Source of the DNA: Virgibacillus natechei
GTDB taxonomy: Bacteria; Bacillota; Bacilli; Bacillales; Amphibacillaceae
NCBI RefSeq assembly: GCF_026013645.1
Contig: NZ_CP110224.1
Coordinates: forward strand, 2,294,001 to 2,358,000
DNA: 64,000 nt
Reading direction: 5' to 3'
Shown: piece by piece, positions 17,595-26,641 of the stretch
How positions within the stretch are numbered: position 1 is the stretch's first letter
Layout: every line of letters starts with the position of its first letter
The notes under the pieces: model-generated
Told to the model about the DNA's origin: nothing
Seen by the model: only the letters and a program-made list of their open reading frames with translations
The model's database searches: none
Position numbers and translations under genes: made by a program

Positions 17595-18692
17595 ATGACA
17601 AATCGAATCGATTCATTACTTAAAGAAATGCAGAATAATCAACTGGATAGTATGCTCATCACGTCAACAGCAAATTTTTATTATGTGAGTAATTATTATA
17701 CAGAACCACATGAACGATTAATCGCTGTTTACGTCAGTACATCGCAAGACCCAATACTAATTGTACCAGCTATGGAAGAAAATGATGCAAAAGCGGCTGG
17801 CTGGAAGTTTGATATCATCAGTTATCACGATCATCAGAATCCATGGGAACTATTTGCTGATACGTTAAAAAAACATGAGAAAATCCCACAATCCATTGGA
17901 CTGGAGCATGACCACATTACCTTGGATCGCTATGAAGCAATCAAGCATATTTTGCCAAATACTGTGATTTCAGATTCGCAGGAAATCTTAGCTAACCTAC
18001 GTGTTATTAAGAATAAAAATGAGTATAAGCTGTTAAAACAAGCTGCATCACTTGCTGATTTTGGTATGGATATTGGTTTCAATGCTATTCAAGAAGGAAT
18101 AAGCGAATTGGAGGTCATCGCTAAAATTGAATATGAACTGAAAAAGCAAGGTGTACAGCAAATGTCTTTCAACACCATGGCCCTATCTGGTGCCAAAACG
18201 GCGTCCCCTCATGGCACACCATCTGTGAAAGAAATTCATACAGGTGATATGGTGCTTTTTGATTTAGGCGTTATTTATGAAGGGTATTGTTCCGATATTT
18301 CAAGAACAGTTGCGTATAAATCTATAAGCGATAAACAGAAAGAAATTTATCATACCGTCCTAACTGCGGAGCAAAAAGCAATTGAAGCTTCTCAAGTCGG
18401 AACTTCTGTTGGTGAAATTGATACAATAGCAAGGAATCATATAGATCAGGCGGGATATGGTCCCTATTTCACTCATAGAATTGGTCATGGATTAGGAATA
18501 CAAACACACGAATACCCATCAATGCACGGTAATAATACACTTTCTTTGCAAGCGGGCATGTGTTATACGATTGAACCTGGCATTTATGTCCCTCATACAG
18601 GTGGTGTCAGAATAGAAGACATGATTTTCATGACGGAAAAAGGGCCCGAATCTTTAACCAAAACGCCAAAGGAACTTCGTATTATTGAATAA
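17595..18692 (+). CDS. Xaa-Pro dipeptidase (M24 peptidase)
   Basis: Cleaves dipeptides with a C-terminal proline. The 365-residue protein has an N-terminal creatinase-type domain (about 1-130) and a pita-bread catalytic domain. The metal ligands are visible in order: aspartate in LFDLGVIYEGYCSDISRT (two Asp), histidine in HRIGHGLG, and glutamates in TIEPGIY and GVRIEDM. It resembles B. subtilis YkvY/PepQ-type enzymes. The ribosome site is GGGGGG, seven bases before the ATG. It is convergent with ald. Confidence 0.92.
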   Translation: MTNRIDSLLKEMQNNQLDSMLITSTANFYYVSNYYTEPHERLIAVYVSTSQDPILIVPAMEENDAKAAGWKFDIISYHDHQNPWELFADTLKKHEKIPQSIGLEHDHITLDRYEAIKHILPNTVISDSQEILANLRVIKNKNEYKLLKQAASLADFGMDIGFNAIQEGISELEVIAKIEYELKKQGVQQMSFNTMALSGAKTASPHGTPSVKEIHTGDMVLFDLGVIYEGYCSDISRTVAYKSISDKQKEIYHTVLTAEQKAIEASQVGTSVGEIDTIARNHIDQAGYGPYFTHRIGHGLGIQTHEYPSMHGNNTLSLQAGMCYTIEPGIYVPHTGGVRIEDMIFMTEKGPESLTKTPKELRIIE

Positions 18693-18753
18693 GGCTGTTT
18701 TCTAAAAGATTGTTGTTAAACATGTTGAAAATTTTAGCTACGAAAACAGCCTT
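18691..18753. repeat. inverted repeat with partial family B similarity
   Basis: AAGGCTGTTTTC (18691-18702) pairs perfectly with 18742-18753 across a 39-base loop. The left 22 bases match the family B end seen at 59072-59093 (reverse strand) with one difference, so it looks like a degenerate family B remnant. It may act as the terminator of the Xaa-Pro peptidase gene, whose stop codon overlaps its first bases. Confidence 0.55.
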
Positions 18754-18772
18754 GAACTGAGGATATGAAATA

Positions 18773-18802
18773 ACGGCCTTTCTCAGTCAAGGGAAAGGCC
18801 GT
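18773..18802. repeat. 10-base stem-loop downstream of ald
   Basis: ACGGCCTTTC (18773-18782) pairs with 18793-18802. No T-run follows on either strand, so a terminator role is uncertain. The rest of the 250-base gap up to ald shows nothing else recognisable. Confidence 0.4.
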
Positions 18803-18945
18803 GAGTAGCTTATAGTAATCCTCCATTTAAAATCCACTTCAATTTGCTCGAGCACAAATAAGGAAAAGACAGGAGTTAATAGAAATCACCCGCCAAAATC
18901 ACCCACTATGCCCGAATTATTCTTTTCCCCCGTGAAAATTCTTTT

Positions 18946-20070
18946 TTACTCTTTACTTTCCAATAGCGCGCGGGCTTCATCGAATACCAAATCATGGGAC
19001 TGGGCAACAGCTTCGTAGGTTACATACCCATCCAACGTATTGATACCTTTCAATAGTGCTTCGTTGTCCTGACAGGCTTTTACAACACCTTTATTTGCTA
19101 GCTGCAATGCATAAGGAACGGTAACATTTGTCAAGCCGATTGTCGATGTTCGCGGAACTGCCCCAGGCATGTTTGCAACAGAATAATGTAAAACACCGTG
19201 CTTGATAAAGGTTGGATCATCATGCGTTGTTATTCGGTCACTTGTTTCAATTACTCCGCCTTGATCAATGGCTACATCCACAATAACGGATCCTTCAGGC
19301 ATGTCTTTTACCATCGCTTCAGTCACCAATTTTGGTGCCCTTGCTCCAGGAATCAATACTGCTCCAATAACAAGATCAGATTCAGCAACTTCAGCACCGA
19401 TATTCATTGGATTGGACATCATTGTGTTAATAGAAGATCCAAATAAATCATCCAATTGCCGCAATCGCTCTGGGCTTAAATCAATAATCGTTACATCAGC
19501 ACCTATTCCTACGGCGAGTTTTGCAGCGTTTGTCCCAACAACACCCCCGCCAATAACCGTTACTTTACCTCGCTTCACTCCAGGAATACTTCCAAGTATA
19601 ATTCCTTTACCACCCTTGGGTTTTTCTAAAAATTGAGCACCTGTTTGCAAAGCCATACGACCAGCAACTTCGCTCATTGGTGTTAACAGTGGTAACGTTC
19701 CATTTGATAATTGAACTGTTTCATAGGCAATCCCGACCACTTTTTTATCTATCAGTTCTTTTGTAAGCTCCGGTTCGGCTGCTAAATGTAAATATGTAAA
19801 TAAAATTAAACCTTCATAGAAGTAATCGTATTCTTCTGGGAGGGGTTCCTTTACCTTCATAACCATTTCTTGTGACCATGTTTCTTTTGCTGTTGATGTA
19901 ATTACCGCCCCTGCTTCTTCATACTGCTCATCCGTAAAACCAGATCCAAGCCCTGCACCTGTTTCAACATAGACGTCATGACCTGCGTTCTTTAAGGTGA
20001 AAACACCAGATGGCGCCATTGCGACTCTATTTTCACTATTTTTAATCTCTCTGGGTATTCCAATGTTCAT
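18946..20070 (-). CDS. ald: alanine dehydrogenase
   Basis: Interconverts L-alanine and pyruvate plus ammonia with NAD. In bacilli it is used to grow on alanine and for sporulation. The 374-residue protein starts [20 protein letters not shown], the family start, with the substrate-binding lysine in VMKVKEP and the histidine in YLHLAAEP. The NAD fold is [19 protein letters not shown], followed by the C-terminal segment [20 protein letters not shown] precedes the ATG. It sits in reverse orientation between the peptidase and usp genes. Confidence 0.97.
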   Translation of the reverse strand: MNIGIPREIKNSENRVAMAPSGVFTLKNAGHDVYVETGAGLGSGFTDEQYEEAGAVITSTAKETWSQEMVMKVKEPLPEEYDYFYEGLILFTYLHLAAEPELTKELIDKKVVGIAYETVQLSNGTLPLLTPMSEVAGRMALQTGAQFLEKPKGGKGIILGSIPGVKRGKVTVIGGGVVGTNAAKLAVGIGADVTIIDLSPERLRQLDDLFGSSINTMMSNPMNIGAEVAESDLVIGAVLIPGARAPKLVTEAMVKDMPEGSVIVDVAIDQGGVIETSDRITTHDDPTFIKHGVLHYSVANMPGAVPRTSTIGLTNVTVPYALQLANKGVVKACQDNEALLKGINTLDGYVTYEAVAQSHDLVFDEARALLESKE

Positions 20071-20294
20071 TTATAAACCTCCTTCATTTTTTAGAAAAAC
20101 TGGATTCGTTAAAGCGATTCTTAGAAAGCGTTCTTTGCTTTGTAAGAAACCCCTTATACTTTGGAGCGCAGGTTTTTAATAGCAAGTACCATAGATGCAC
20201 TTATGCAACTAAATCTTCGCAAATCCTTTTAATCATTGTACCAAAGAAGAATTTAAAAATCACCTTAGATTTATGATAAATCAGAAATTCGCGA

Positions 20295-20324
20295 ATAATC
20301 CACTCTGTTATAAGAGTGGATTAT
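20295..20324. terminator. stem-loop after the 58-residue protein gene
   Basis: A 12-base perfect stem (20295-20306 with 20313-20324) around a 6-base loop lies 15 bases after the stop of the small gene at 20339. No clear T-run follows on the minus strand, so it is a weak terminator at best. Confidence 0.4.
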
Positions 20325-20338
20325 GATTGATTTTCATA

Positions 20339-20515
20339 TTATCTGCTTCGATTATTATACGTGTGGATAGCTTTATTATTATCCAACTGGTCCACTACAC
20401 CGCTCTGATAACTGTCATTTAATTGGTTCTGAACAGCGGCTATCCCTTTTTTATCTTCCTTTAAATTATCTTGTGTTTTAAAATTATCTTGTGTTTTGCT
20501 ATCTCTTTTGGACAT
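20339..20515 (-). CDS. small hydrophilic protein of unknown function
   Basis: A 58-residue polar protein with a perfect GGAGGTGAT ribosome site before the ATG at 20515. Near its start it contains a tandem duplication at DNA level (about 17 bases, 20464-20497), giving KTQDNFKTQDN. The rest is rich in Asn, Asp, Gln and Lys, with no hydrophobic segment, like many small spore or desiccation proteins. I do not recognise the family. It lies between ald and the universal stress gene, divergent from the latter. Confidence 0.6.
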   Translation of the reverse strand: MSKRDSKTQDNFKTQDNLKEDKKGIAAVQNQLNDSYQSGVVDQLDNNKAIHTYNNRSR

Positions 20516-20586
20516 GAATATCACCTCCATTTCTAGCATTCCCAAAAATCCATGATAATGTTTATACTAATTTTTCCAAATAATGA

Positions 20587-20615
20587 TTGTCGCTATCCAA
20601 ATTAGGGTATATACT
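20587..20615 (+). promoter_or_regulatory. sigma-A promoter of the universal stress gene
   Basis: TTGTCG (20587-20592) and TATACT (20610-20615) with an exact 17-base spacer, 21 bases before the start codon. The spacer also contains GGGTAT, but no sigma-B -35 lies at the right distance. Confidence 0.6.
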
Positions 20616-20636
20616 TAGTAAAAGGGGGTAAAATCA

Positions 20637-21065
20637 ATGGAGTACAGTAATATTATTGTAGCTGTTGACGGTTCAGAAGCATCAGAAAAAGCTTTTAAAA
20701 AATCATTGGACATTGCAAAACGTAACCATGCACGACTTATTCTTGCACATGTGGTTGATTCTCGAACGTTTGCAACAGCTGAAGCTTATGACCGCTCGCT
20801 TGCAGAACGTGCTGAAGATTATGCGAAGGAACTTCTTGATAGCTATGTCGATAACGCAAAATCTGCGGGCATAGACGATTTAGTAAGGTGTGTAGAATAC
20901 GGATCACCTAAAGTAAAAATCGCAAAAGACATCGCGAAAGATTTTCAATCAGACTTAATTATTTGTGGTGCAACAGGAATGAACGCTGTAGAACGATTCT
21001 TAATTGGAAGTGTATCTGAAAGTATAACCAGGTATGCGGAATGCGATGTATTAGTTGTACGCTAA
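20637..21065 (+). CDS. universal stress protein, UspA family
   Basis: A 142-residue cytoplasmic protein of the ATP-binding Usp class. It starts with the strand NIIVAVDGSEAS and ends with the nucleotide signature GATGMNAVERFLIGSVSESI, followed by the last strand CDVLVVR. The G-2x-G-9x-G-S pattern is intact, so ATP binding is expected. Its neighbours are ald and ackA, and a bidirectional terminator separates it from ackA. It probably aids survival under starvation or redox stress; the exact target is unknown. Confidence 0.93.
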   Translation: MEYSNIIVAVDGSEASEKAFKKSLDIAKRNHARLILAHVVDSRTFATAEAYDRSLAERAEDYAKELLDSYVDNAKSAGIDDLVRCVEYGSPKVKIAKDIAKDFQSDLIICGATGMNAVERFLIGSVSESITRYAECDVLVVR

Positions 21066-21097
21066 TGTCATCCTTATTAAACCTATTGTAAAAGAAG

Positions 21098-21134
21098 AAA
21101 GGTTTTGCTATGGAAAAACCACAGCAAAACCTTT
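21098..21134. terminator. bidirectional terminator between usp and ackA
   Basis: A 12-base perfect stem AAAGGTTTTGCT (21098-21109) with 21123-21134, A-rich and T-rich on opposite sides, between two convergent genes. Confidence 0.8.
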
Positions 21135-21141
21135 AATATTT

Positions 21142-22323
21142 CTAGGATAATCTTAGTGTATCTCTTGCTATCATTACTTCTTCATTCGTGGGTATGACAA
21201 TTACTTTTACTGGTGAATGTGGGTAATTAATAAATTGCTCTTTTCCACGGACTTCATTTAATTTAGGATCCCAATAAACGCCCATAAATTCCATGCCTTT
21301 TAATACTTTTTCTCTAATTGTTATACTGTTTTCACCCACACCAGCTGTGAAAACAATGGCATCAACACCAGACATTTTTGCTGCATATGAACCTAAATAT
21401 TTATGAATTCGACCTGCAAAAACTTCTAACGCAAGCTCTGCTCTGTCATTATCATCAGACTGTAGTTGGATATCACGTAAATCACTTGAGAAGCCTGATA
21501 AAGCAAGCATCCCACTTTCCTTATTTAGAACATCGATCACTTCTTCGGCAGATTTACCTGTTTTATCCATGATATAGGGAATTAAAGCAGGATCTATATT
21601 GCCAGAACGTGTTCCCATGGTCACACCAGCTAGCGGGGTAAAGCCCATTGATGTATCAATTGATTCGCCATTCTTTATTGCTGCAATACTTGCTCCATTA
21701 CCTAGATGGCAAGAAATCAATCGTAATTGATCTAATGGACGTCCTATTAATTCGGCTGCGCGTTGCGATACATATTTATGCGATGTTCCATGGAAACCAT
21801 ATTTACGAATACCATAGTCCTCATAATACTTATAGGGCAGGCTATATAAATAAGATGATTCAGGCATCGATTGGTGAAAGGCTGTATCAAACACGGCTAC
21901 CATCGGTACACTTGGAAGAATTTCTTGAAACGCTCGAATACCCGTAAGATTGGCCGGGTTGTGTAATGGGGCTAACTCTGAAACTTTATCTATCGTTTGA
22001 ATAACTTCCTCTGACAATTTCACCGAATCACTAAAGTGTTCACCGCCATGTACTACACGATGCCCAACTGCGTCAATTTCCTCGAGTGAATTTATAATTC
22101 CTGAAGACATTAATCCATTAAGCACTTTCTTTACTGCTTCTTCGTGATTTGGAATATCTTCGACAAGTTCATCCTCTTTATCATGTACTTCCAGTGTAAA
22201 TACGGAATCATTCAATCCGATACGTTCGACAAGTCCCTTCGCCGATACTTCTTCTTCTGGCATCTGTATTAACTGGAATTTCAACGATGAACTCCCAGCA
22301 TTTATTGCTAATACATTACGCAA
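21142..22323 (-). CDS. ackA: acetate kinase
   Basis: Makes ATP and acetate from acetyl phosphate in overflow metabolism. The 393-residue protein shows [38 protein letters not shown], the active-site region [37 protein letters not shown] and the C-terminal FTAGVGENS. The frame opens with a TTG at 22332, but AGGAG abuts it. The next TTG, at 22323, lies nine bases after AGGAG and gives the family length, so I choose that one. It follows ytxK by 18 bases, as in Bacillus. No cre box was recognised close by. Confidence 0.96.
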   Translation of the reverse strand: MRNVLAINAGSSSLKFQLIQMPEEEVSAKGLVERIGLNDSVFTLEVHDKEDELVEDIPNHEEAVKKVLNGLMSSGIINSLEEIDAVGHRVVHGGEHFSDSVKLSEEVIQTIDKVSELAPLHNPANLTGIRAFQEILPSVPMVAVFDTAFHQSMPESSYLYSLPYKYYEDYGIRKYGFHGTSHKYVSQRAAELIGRPLDQLRLISCHLGNGASIAAIKNGESIDTSMGFTPLAGVTMGTRSGNIDPALIPYIMDKTGKSAEEVIDVLNKESGMLALSGFSSDLRDIQLQSDDNDRAELALEVFAGRIHKYLGSYAAKMSGVDAIVFTAGVGENSITIREKVLKGMEFMGVYWDPKLNEVRGKEQFINYPHSPVKVIVIPTNEEVMIARDTLRLS

Positions 22324-22341
22324 TTCTGTCAACTCCTGTTC

Positions 22342-23319
22342 CTAATACGTAGAAAACCACGTATTCATTTGTTCTAAGATGTCTCCCATAGCATTTGTAT
22401 TATTAAATGATGGCATTTTTACAAGCAATGGTTGTTTTGGTGCGTTGGTGTCTGGTCCCTTCTTCTGCAAAATAAGAATGCTTTTTATATTCTTTTCTGA
22501 TTTAAAAGCACTTTCAGGTAACCTTATAACACCTACAATATGGGCATATTCCTGAATGAAGCTATGAAGTTTATCTGATTGTTCACTATCAAATAAGAAG
22601 TCAGGTATAACAAATATTAGATAGCCACCAGCATTTGTGTAATTCATGCTCTGCTCAATAAATAGGTGATGGGCATAGGAATGTCCTTCGTCTGCTTTTA
22701 ACTCAAAATCATTGGCTCTGATATCATCTGGGTAATAACCAACAGGCAGGTCAGCAACAACTAAATCCACAGGGTCCAGTAAAAATGGACCTAAACTATC
22801 CTGATGAAAGAACTCTATCTCCTTCTGTTGCAAATTAGCATTTATTGCGGCTAATTGAATTAAGGTAGGATCAACTTCCCCAGCAAAAGCTTCCACCTGC
22901 TGCTTCAACTGACTTAAAACAGTAGTGATTAGATTAGCCGTTCCACTAACAGGATCAAAAAGACGTAATTGTTCCTTATCGCTTGTCACTTTCTCTGCAA
23001 GATAGCCTACTAACAATGCCACCGTTTCTGGCGTCATTAAATGCTGTTGCTGTGTTGTATCCTTCATTCCTTTAAGTATGGTTAATTGAATTCCTTTACG
23101 AATTTCTTCTATTTTAAAGGTAGAAATTTCAATGTCCTTTAATGTACTTTGTAATTTATGTGCTAAAATATCATCCATACCTTCCGGGACACTTTGATGG
23201 AATAGTGCTTCCATTGTAAAAATCAAACTATCCAAATAAGGTTCTTCATGGTGTTGTTGTATGACATCTGTTGCCTTATCCAACCACTCATATAATAATT
23301 CAACATTTGTTTTCTCCAT
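22342..23319 (-). CDS. ytxK: class I SAM-dependent methyltransferase YtxK
   Basis: A 325-residue protein similar to N6-adenine DNA methylases. An N-terminal helical part (about 1-90) is followed by a Rossmann domain with MTPETVALLVGYLAEK, the SAM loop FDPVSGTANLITT and the catalytic-type motif VVADLPVGYYP. That last motif occupies the place of the usual NPPY tetrapeptide but reads DLPVGYY, a degenerate form also known in YtxK. Its true substrate is unknown. It is co-directional with ackA directly downstream, an arrangement conserved in Bacillus. Confidence 0.9.
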   Translation of the reverse strand: MEKTNVELLYEWLDKATDVIQQHHEEPYLDSLIFTMEALFHQSVPEGMDDILAHKLQSTLKDIEISTFKIEEIRKGIQLTILKGMKDTTQQQHLMTPETVALLVGYLAEKVTSDKEQLRLFDPVSGTANLITTVLSQLKQQVEAFAGEVDPTLIQLAAINANLQQKEIEFFHQDSLGPFLLDPVDLVVADLPVGYYPDDIRANDFELKADEGHSYAHHLFIEQSMNYTNAGGYLIFVIPDFLFDSEQSDKLHSFIQEYAHIVGVIRLPESAFKSEKNIKSILILQKKGPDTNAPKQPLLVKMPSFNNTNAMGDILEQMNTWFSTY

Positions 23320-23413
23320 ATCTAATCCTCCGCTTCTTCATATAAGGCTTGTCTATTGTACCAAATCATAACCACTAATGTACAAACTAATAATTCGGAA
23401 GATTACTATACAG

Positions 23414-23446
23414 TAAAAATCTCCCCCGCACATTGTGCGAGAGAGA
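23414..23446 (-). terminator. terminator of tpx
   Basis: A stem of about 11 pairs, including G-T pairs (23421-23431 with 23435-23446), is followed on the minus strand by ATTTTTA, just after the tpx stop. Confidence 0.8.
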
Positions 23447-23458
23447 GGAGAAAGTTGA

Positions 23459-23959
23459 TTACTTAGCCTGACCAGCAGCTTTTAGAGCAGCATCATAGTC
23501 GGGATGGTTTGTCACTTCTTCCACATATTCCACGTAAGTTATTTTGTCATTTGAATCAACAACAAAAATAGATCTAGATAACAAACGTAATTCTTTTATT
23601 AAGACACCATACTTTTCTCCGAAGTCCCCATCGCGATGGTCAGATAATGTATCGAGTTTTTTAATCCCATTGGCTGCACACCAACGTGTTTGCGCAAAAG
23701 GAAGATCCATACTGATCGTTAATATTTGTACATTATCAATTTTGTCAGCTTCCTCATTAAAGCGTTTTGTTTGTTCAGAACAAACTCCTGTGTCGATAGA
23801 AGGTACAACACTGATCAATTTCACATTACCTTTGTAATCATTTAATGAAACGTCGTTCATTTCATTTGATACTACAGTAAAATCAGGTGCCTGATCTCCT
23901 ACTTTAAGTTCTGAACCGACAAGTGTAACTGGATTTTGCTTGAATGTGACGTTACCCAT
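23459..23959 (-). CDS. tpx: thiol peroxidase
   Basis: Reduces hydrogen peroxide and alkyl peroxides with electrons from thioredoxin. The 166-residue protein matches the atypical 2-Cys Tpx class. It has GDQAPDFTV, the peroxidatic cysteine in PSIDTGVCSEQT (about residue 60), the resolving cysteine in RWCAANG (about residue 94) and LSDHRDGDFG. The ATG at 23959 has AGGAGTG at good distance and gives the family start; the frame opens nine codons earlier. It lies between ytxK and ytfJ as in B. subtilis. Confidence 0.96.
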   Translation of the reverse strand: MGNVTFKQNPVTLVGSELKVGDQAPDFTVVSNEMNDVSLNDYKGNVKLISVVPSIDTGVCSEQTKRFNEEADKIDNVQILTISMDLPFAQTRWCAANGIKKLDTLSDHRDGDFGEKYGVLIKELRLLSRSIFVVDSNDKITYVEYVEEVTNHPDYDAALKAAGQAK

Positions 23960-24103
23960 ATAATCACTCCTATTAATTAGCTTCATGCCTTATTATGAAT
24001 ACATTACTAACACATGTCCAACAATACAGTTTATGAGATTCTGACATTTTAATGAATAGGAGATCACTGTGTAAAGGACGTAGAGTTAGGCCACGTTTAG
24101 AAG

Positions 24104-24559
24104 CTAGATGTCATATTGGGATTGTGTTTTCTTCTCTGGTTTTCTTTTATACGTTGAATCTTCCTTTTTATTTCCAGCTTCTCTGATAATTTCCTGCACT
24201 TTTTCAACAACCTGTGGTGCAAATTCGAGCATTTTCTCATATATATGTGTACTTTGATCCAGGTGCACCATTTTAATACCTTGATCGCTGACAATTAAAA
24301 ATGCTACAGGGGTAATGGATACGCCACCACCACTACCGCCGCCAAATGGCATTTCTGCCTCATTGCTATCTTGAGTGTTTGTCGAATTAAATTCAGTTCC
24401 ACCTGCAGCAAATCCAAACCCTAGCTTCGAAACCGGTATAATTACACTGCCATCCGGAGATTCAACCGGATCACCAATAATCGTATTTGCCTCGACCATA
24501 CCTTTTAAATTTTCCATTGCAGTAGTCATTAATCCTTGAATCGGATGTTCCGTCATCAT
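24104..24559 (-). CDS. ytfJ: sporulation protein YtfJ (GerW family)
   Basis: A forespore-made protein needed for normal spore germination in B. subtilis. The 151-residue product contains the family core: HPIQGLMTTAMENLKGMVEANTI split by short turns, VIIPVSKLGFGFAAGG, and the glycine-rich PFGGGSGGGVSITPVAFLIV. The last 30 residues are a charged Lys/Glu tail. It starts 14 bases after ytfI on the same strand, and the pair is conserved. I did not recognise a clear forespore promoter before ytfI. Confidence 0.93.
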   Translation of the reverse strand: MMTEHPIQGLMTTAMENLKGMVEANTIIGDPVESPDGSVIIPVSKLGFGFAAGGTEFNSTNTQDSNEAEMPFGGGSGGGVSITPVAFLIVSDQGIKMVHLDQSTHIYEKMLEFAPQVVEKVQEIIREAGNKKEDSTYKRKPEKKTQSQYDI

Positions 24560-24573
24560 GATCCTCCTGTCTG

Positions 24574-25149
24574 CTAAATTAATGCTTTTTCTTTTCGAGC
24601 AAGTACGCGCGTCATTTTAAGAAGTGCGTACATAGCTTTTCCTAAGCGAATCGATATCATACAATCAAATGTGGATAGAAAATGCTTATATTGAAAATGT
24701 GGTTTCACTTGAATAATTGGTTTACACTTCATATTACTCTTCTCAGCTATTACTCCAATTACTACACCTTTTATTCCCCACACCCCTCCGGTTGCTATTC
24801 CAGTAGTACTTGCGTCTCCAGTACCTCCCGACGTTTGCCATTTAAGTTTATGAACATAAGTGTTCTGGACCATGGTATTTATTATCGGATTTACCTTCCG
24901 TGATAGTTGAAGTCCTTCACGTACTACTTCTTGAAAAGAATTGAAATCCACATCTTTTATAATTTCTTTGGCATCATGATTCTCCATTGTGATGTTCATT
25001 TTCTTTTTATACAATCGAATTCGGTAAAAGGAAACTGTAATCAGACAAAACTGTTCATTTGGGGTATATGTAATGATACTTGAAATAGTTACTTTTGAAT
25101 AAATCAAGATAATAATAATTAATACAGAAGCTACTAAGATCCACAGCAT
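24574..25149 (-). CDS. ytfI: DUF2953 membrane protein YtfI
   Basis: A 191-residue protein with one N-terminal membrane helix (about residues 2-22, MLWILVASVLIIIILIY) and a soluble part that ends in basic residues. I use the ATG at 25149, preceded by AAAGGGG; the frame can open six codons earlier at a GTG. It precedes ytfJ by 14 bases, and the two are conserved together in spore formers, so a sporulation role is likely though its activity is not established. Confidence 0.85.
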   Translation of the reverse strand: MLWILVASVLIIIILIYSKVTISSIITYTPNEQFCLITVSFYRIRLYKKKMNITMENHDAKEIIKDVDFNSFQEVVREGLQLSRKVNPIINTMVQNTYVHKLKWQTSGGTGDASTTGIATGGVWGIKGVVIGVIAEKSNMKCKPIIQVKPHFQYKHFLSTFDCMISIRLGKAMYALLKMTRVLARKEKALI

Positions 25150-25286
25150 TGCTCCAGCCCCTTTCACACTTTACTTTCCCACAAGTTTCCATTTTTACTC
25201 AGATCATTTATTTTATTAGGTTATAATGGAGAAAAATGCTAAAATATGATGGTGAGCCTAACGAATACGAACAGGAGGTAATCATT

Positions 25287-26087
25287 ATGCCAAACCGAAA
25301 TAATATATATTTCTATTACAAAAAAGATGATGAGCTCGAAAATAAGCTACAAACATTATTTAGCTTAGCGGAAGAAAACAACTTTAACATTGTCGATAAC
25401 GCTAAAGATGCAAGTATTATTGTAAGTATAGGTGGAGATGGTACATTCCTACAGGCCGTCCGTAAAACTGGATTTCGTCAAGATTGCTTATACACAGGAA
25501 TTACAAGTTCTGGTGAATCAGGCTTATATTGTGATTTTAATATGGATAACTTTAGTGAAATGCTTGATACAATACAACATGCAGAAATGGAAGTTCGACG
25601 TTTCCCTGTGATAAAAGTGGATATTAACGGGGAATCATCTTTTTACTGTCTTAACGAATTAAGTGTAAGGTCAACCATTATTACAACAATTGCCATCAAT
25701 GTAGGAATTGATGATAATCATTTTGAAACATTTCGTGGCGATGGATTAATTGTTGCAACACCAACCGGGAGCACTGGATACAACAAATCAACCCATGGTG
25801 CTGTGATTGACCCTTTGCTTCCTAGTTTCCAAGTATCAGAGCTTGCATCATTAAATAATAATCGGTATCGTACACTAGGTTCATCATTTGTCTTAAGCAA
25901 AGATCGTAAATTAACATTGGAAGTCATTCAAGATGGGAATGACTACCCTATTATCGGAATGGATAACGAAGCTTTCTCTATTCAAAACATAAAAGATATG
26001 ACAGTAACATTAAGTGACAAAGTGATTAAAACACTTAAGCTAAAGAACAACTCTTATTGGGATCGTGTCAAACGCACTTTCCTATGA
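25287..26087 (+). CDS. nadK: NAD kinase (YtdI/NadK2 type)
   Basis: Makes NADP from NAD with ATP or polyphosphate. The 266-residue protein has the kinase signatures SIGGDGTFLQAV (about 50-61), CLNELSVR, FRGDGLIVATPTGSTGYNKS and the C-terminal beta-sandwich. AGGAGG lies eight bases before the ATG at 25287; the frame opens 17 codons earlier without a ribosome site. B. subtilis has two NAD kinases, and this one matches the ytdI locus next to ytcJ. A family A repeat overlaps the last two bases of its TGA stop. Confidence 0.95.
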   Translation: MPNRNNIYFYYKKDDELENKLQTLFSLAEENNFNIVDNAKDASIIVSIGGDGTFLQAVRKTGFRQDCLYTGITSSGESGLYCDFNMDNFSEMLDTIQHAEMEVRRFPVIKVDINGESSFYCLNELSVRSTIITTIAINVGIDDNHFETFRGDGLIVATPTGSTGYNKSTHGAVIDPLLPSFQVSELASLNNNRYRTLGSSFVLSKDRKLTLEVIQDGNDYPIIGMDNEAFSIQNIKDMTVTLSDKVIKTLKLKNNSYWDRVKRTFL

Positions 26088-26609
26088 ACAAAAGCGCAAG
26101 CGCCCGTTTAGCAATGTACAAACTGCGCTCAGCGCTGCGGGTGGTTCAACGTTGCCACGCAAAGTGGCGGTTTTAGTTGAACTTCCACCCCGCAATGAGA
26201 TTAGATGAACTTGACTTATCGCCAGTAGTGGCGAAAGTCAAAGTGAATCTTATGCTTGGAAAGCGAAAAGGAAACATGCCCCTTCATAGGGGTATGCCGA
26301 CGCCTGAGCGCAAGCCCGGTTTTAGTCGGCCTTCCTTAAACCAAGTGAGTCGATGTTGACTTTCACCACAAGGGTATAAGTGCGACTAAGCCTCTGGCAG
26401 AGCCAATCGGCAAGTCTTCTTTTCACCCACAGGGCATAAGTGCGACTTTACTTCTGCCTACGCCTCCGGCTTGGAAATCAGTAAGTCTTCTTTATCGTAA
26501 TGGAGGAGTGTGAAGTTTGATAGTTGCTGGGCGCTGGCGCTGGAGCTGGACGTGGATATTTCGGTAACTAAGTTATCCACAGTATTTAAATTCTATATTT
26601 TCCCATGCA
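26086..26609 (-). repeat. family A modular repeat, longest copy (524 bp)
   Basis: Inverted relative to the copies at 15809 and 55324. It begins GAACAAAAGCGCAAGCGCCC at the stop codon of nadK and ends TGCATGGG next to the T-run of the ytcJ terminator, so it fills the whole gap between these convergent genes. It contains tandem units, each with AAGAAGACTT or a variant and GTCGCACTTATRCCC. Two hairpin-rich segments (about 26128-26200 and 26278-26330) are absent from the other copies. A perfect DnaA box TTATCCACA is at 26573-26581. Short frames inside are not convincing genes. Confidence 0.85.
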
Positions 26610-26611
26610 AA

Positions 26612-26641
26612 GAAAAAACCTTCCCCTCTTAGTGGGAAGGT
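26612..26641 (-). terminator. terminator enclosing the ytcJ stop codon
   Basis: CCTTCCC and GGGAAGG arms (26619-26640), with the TAA of ytcJ near the loop, followed on the minus strand by TTTTTT (26612-26618). Confidence 0.85.

Noticed and set aside
20105..20150. cre-like AAAGCG repeats upstream of ald
   Set aside because: The right half of the cre consensus is missing in both.
26177..26359. 60-codon frame inside the long family A repeat
   Set aside because: It is not kept in the other copies, which differ there by blocks of non-triplet length.
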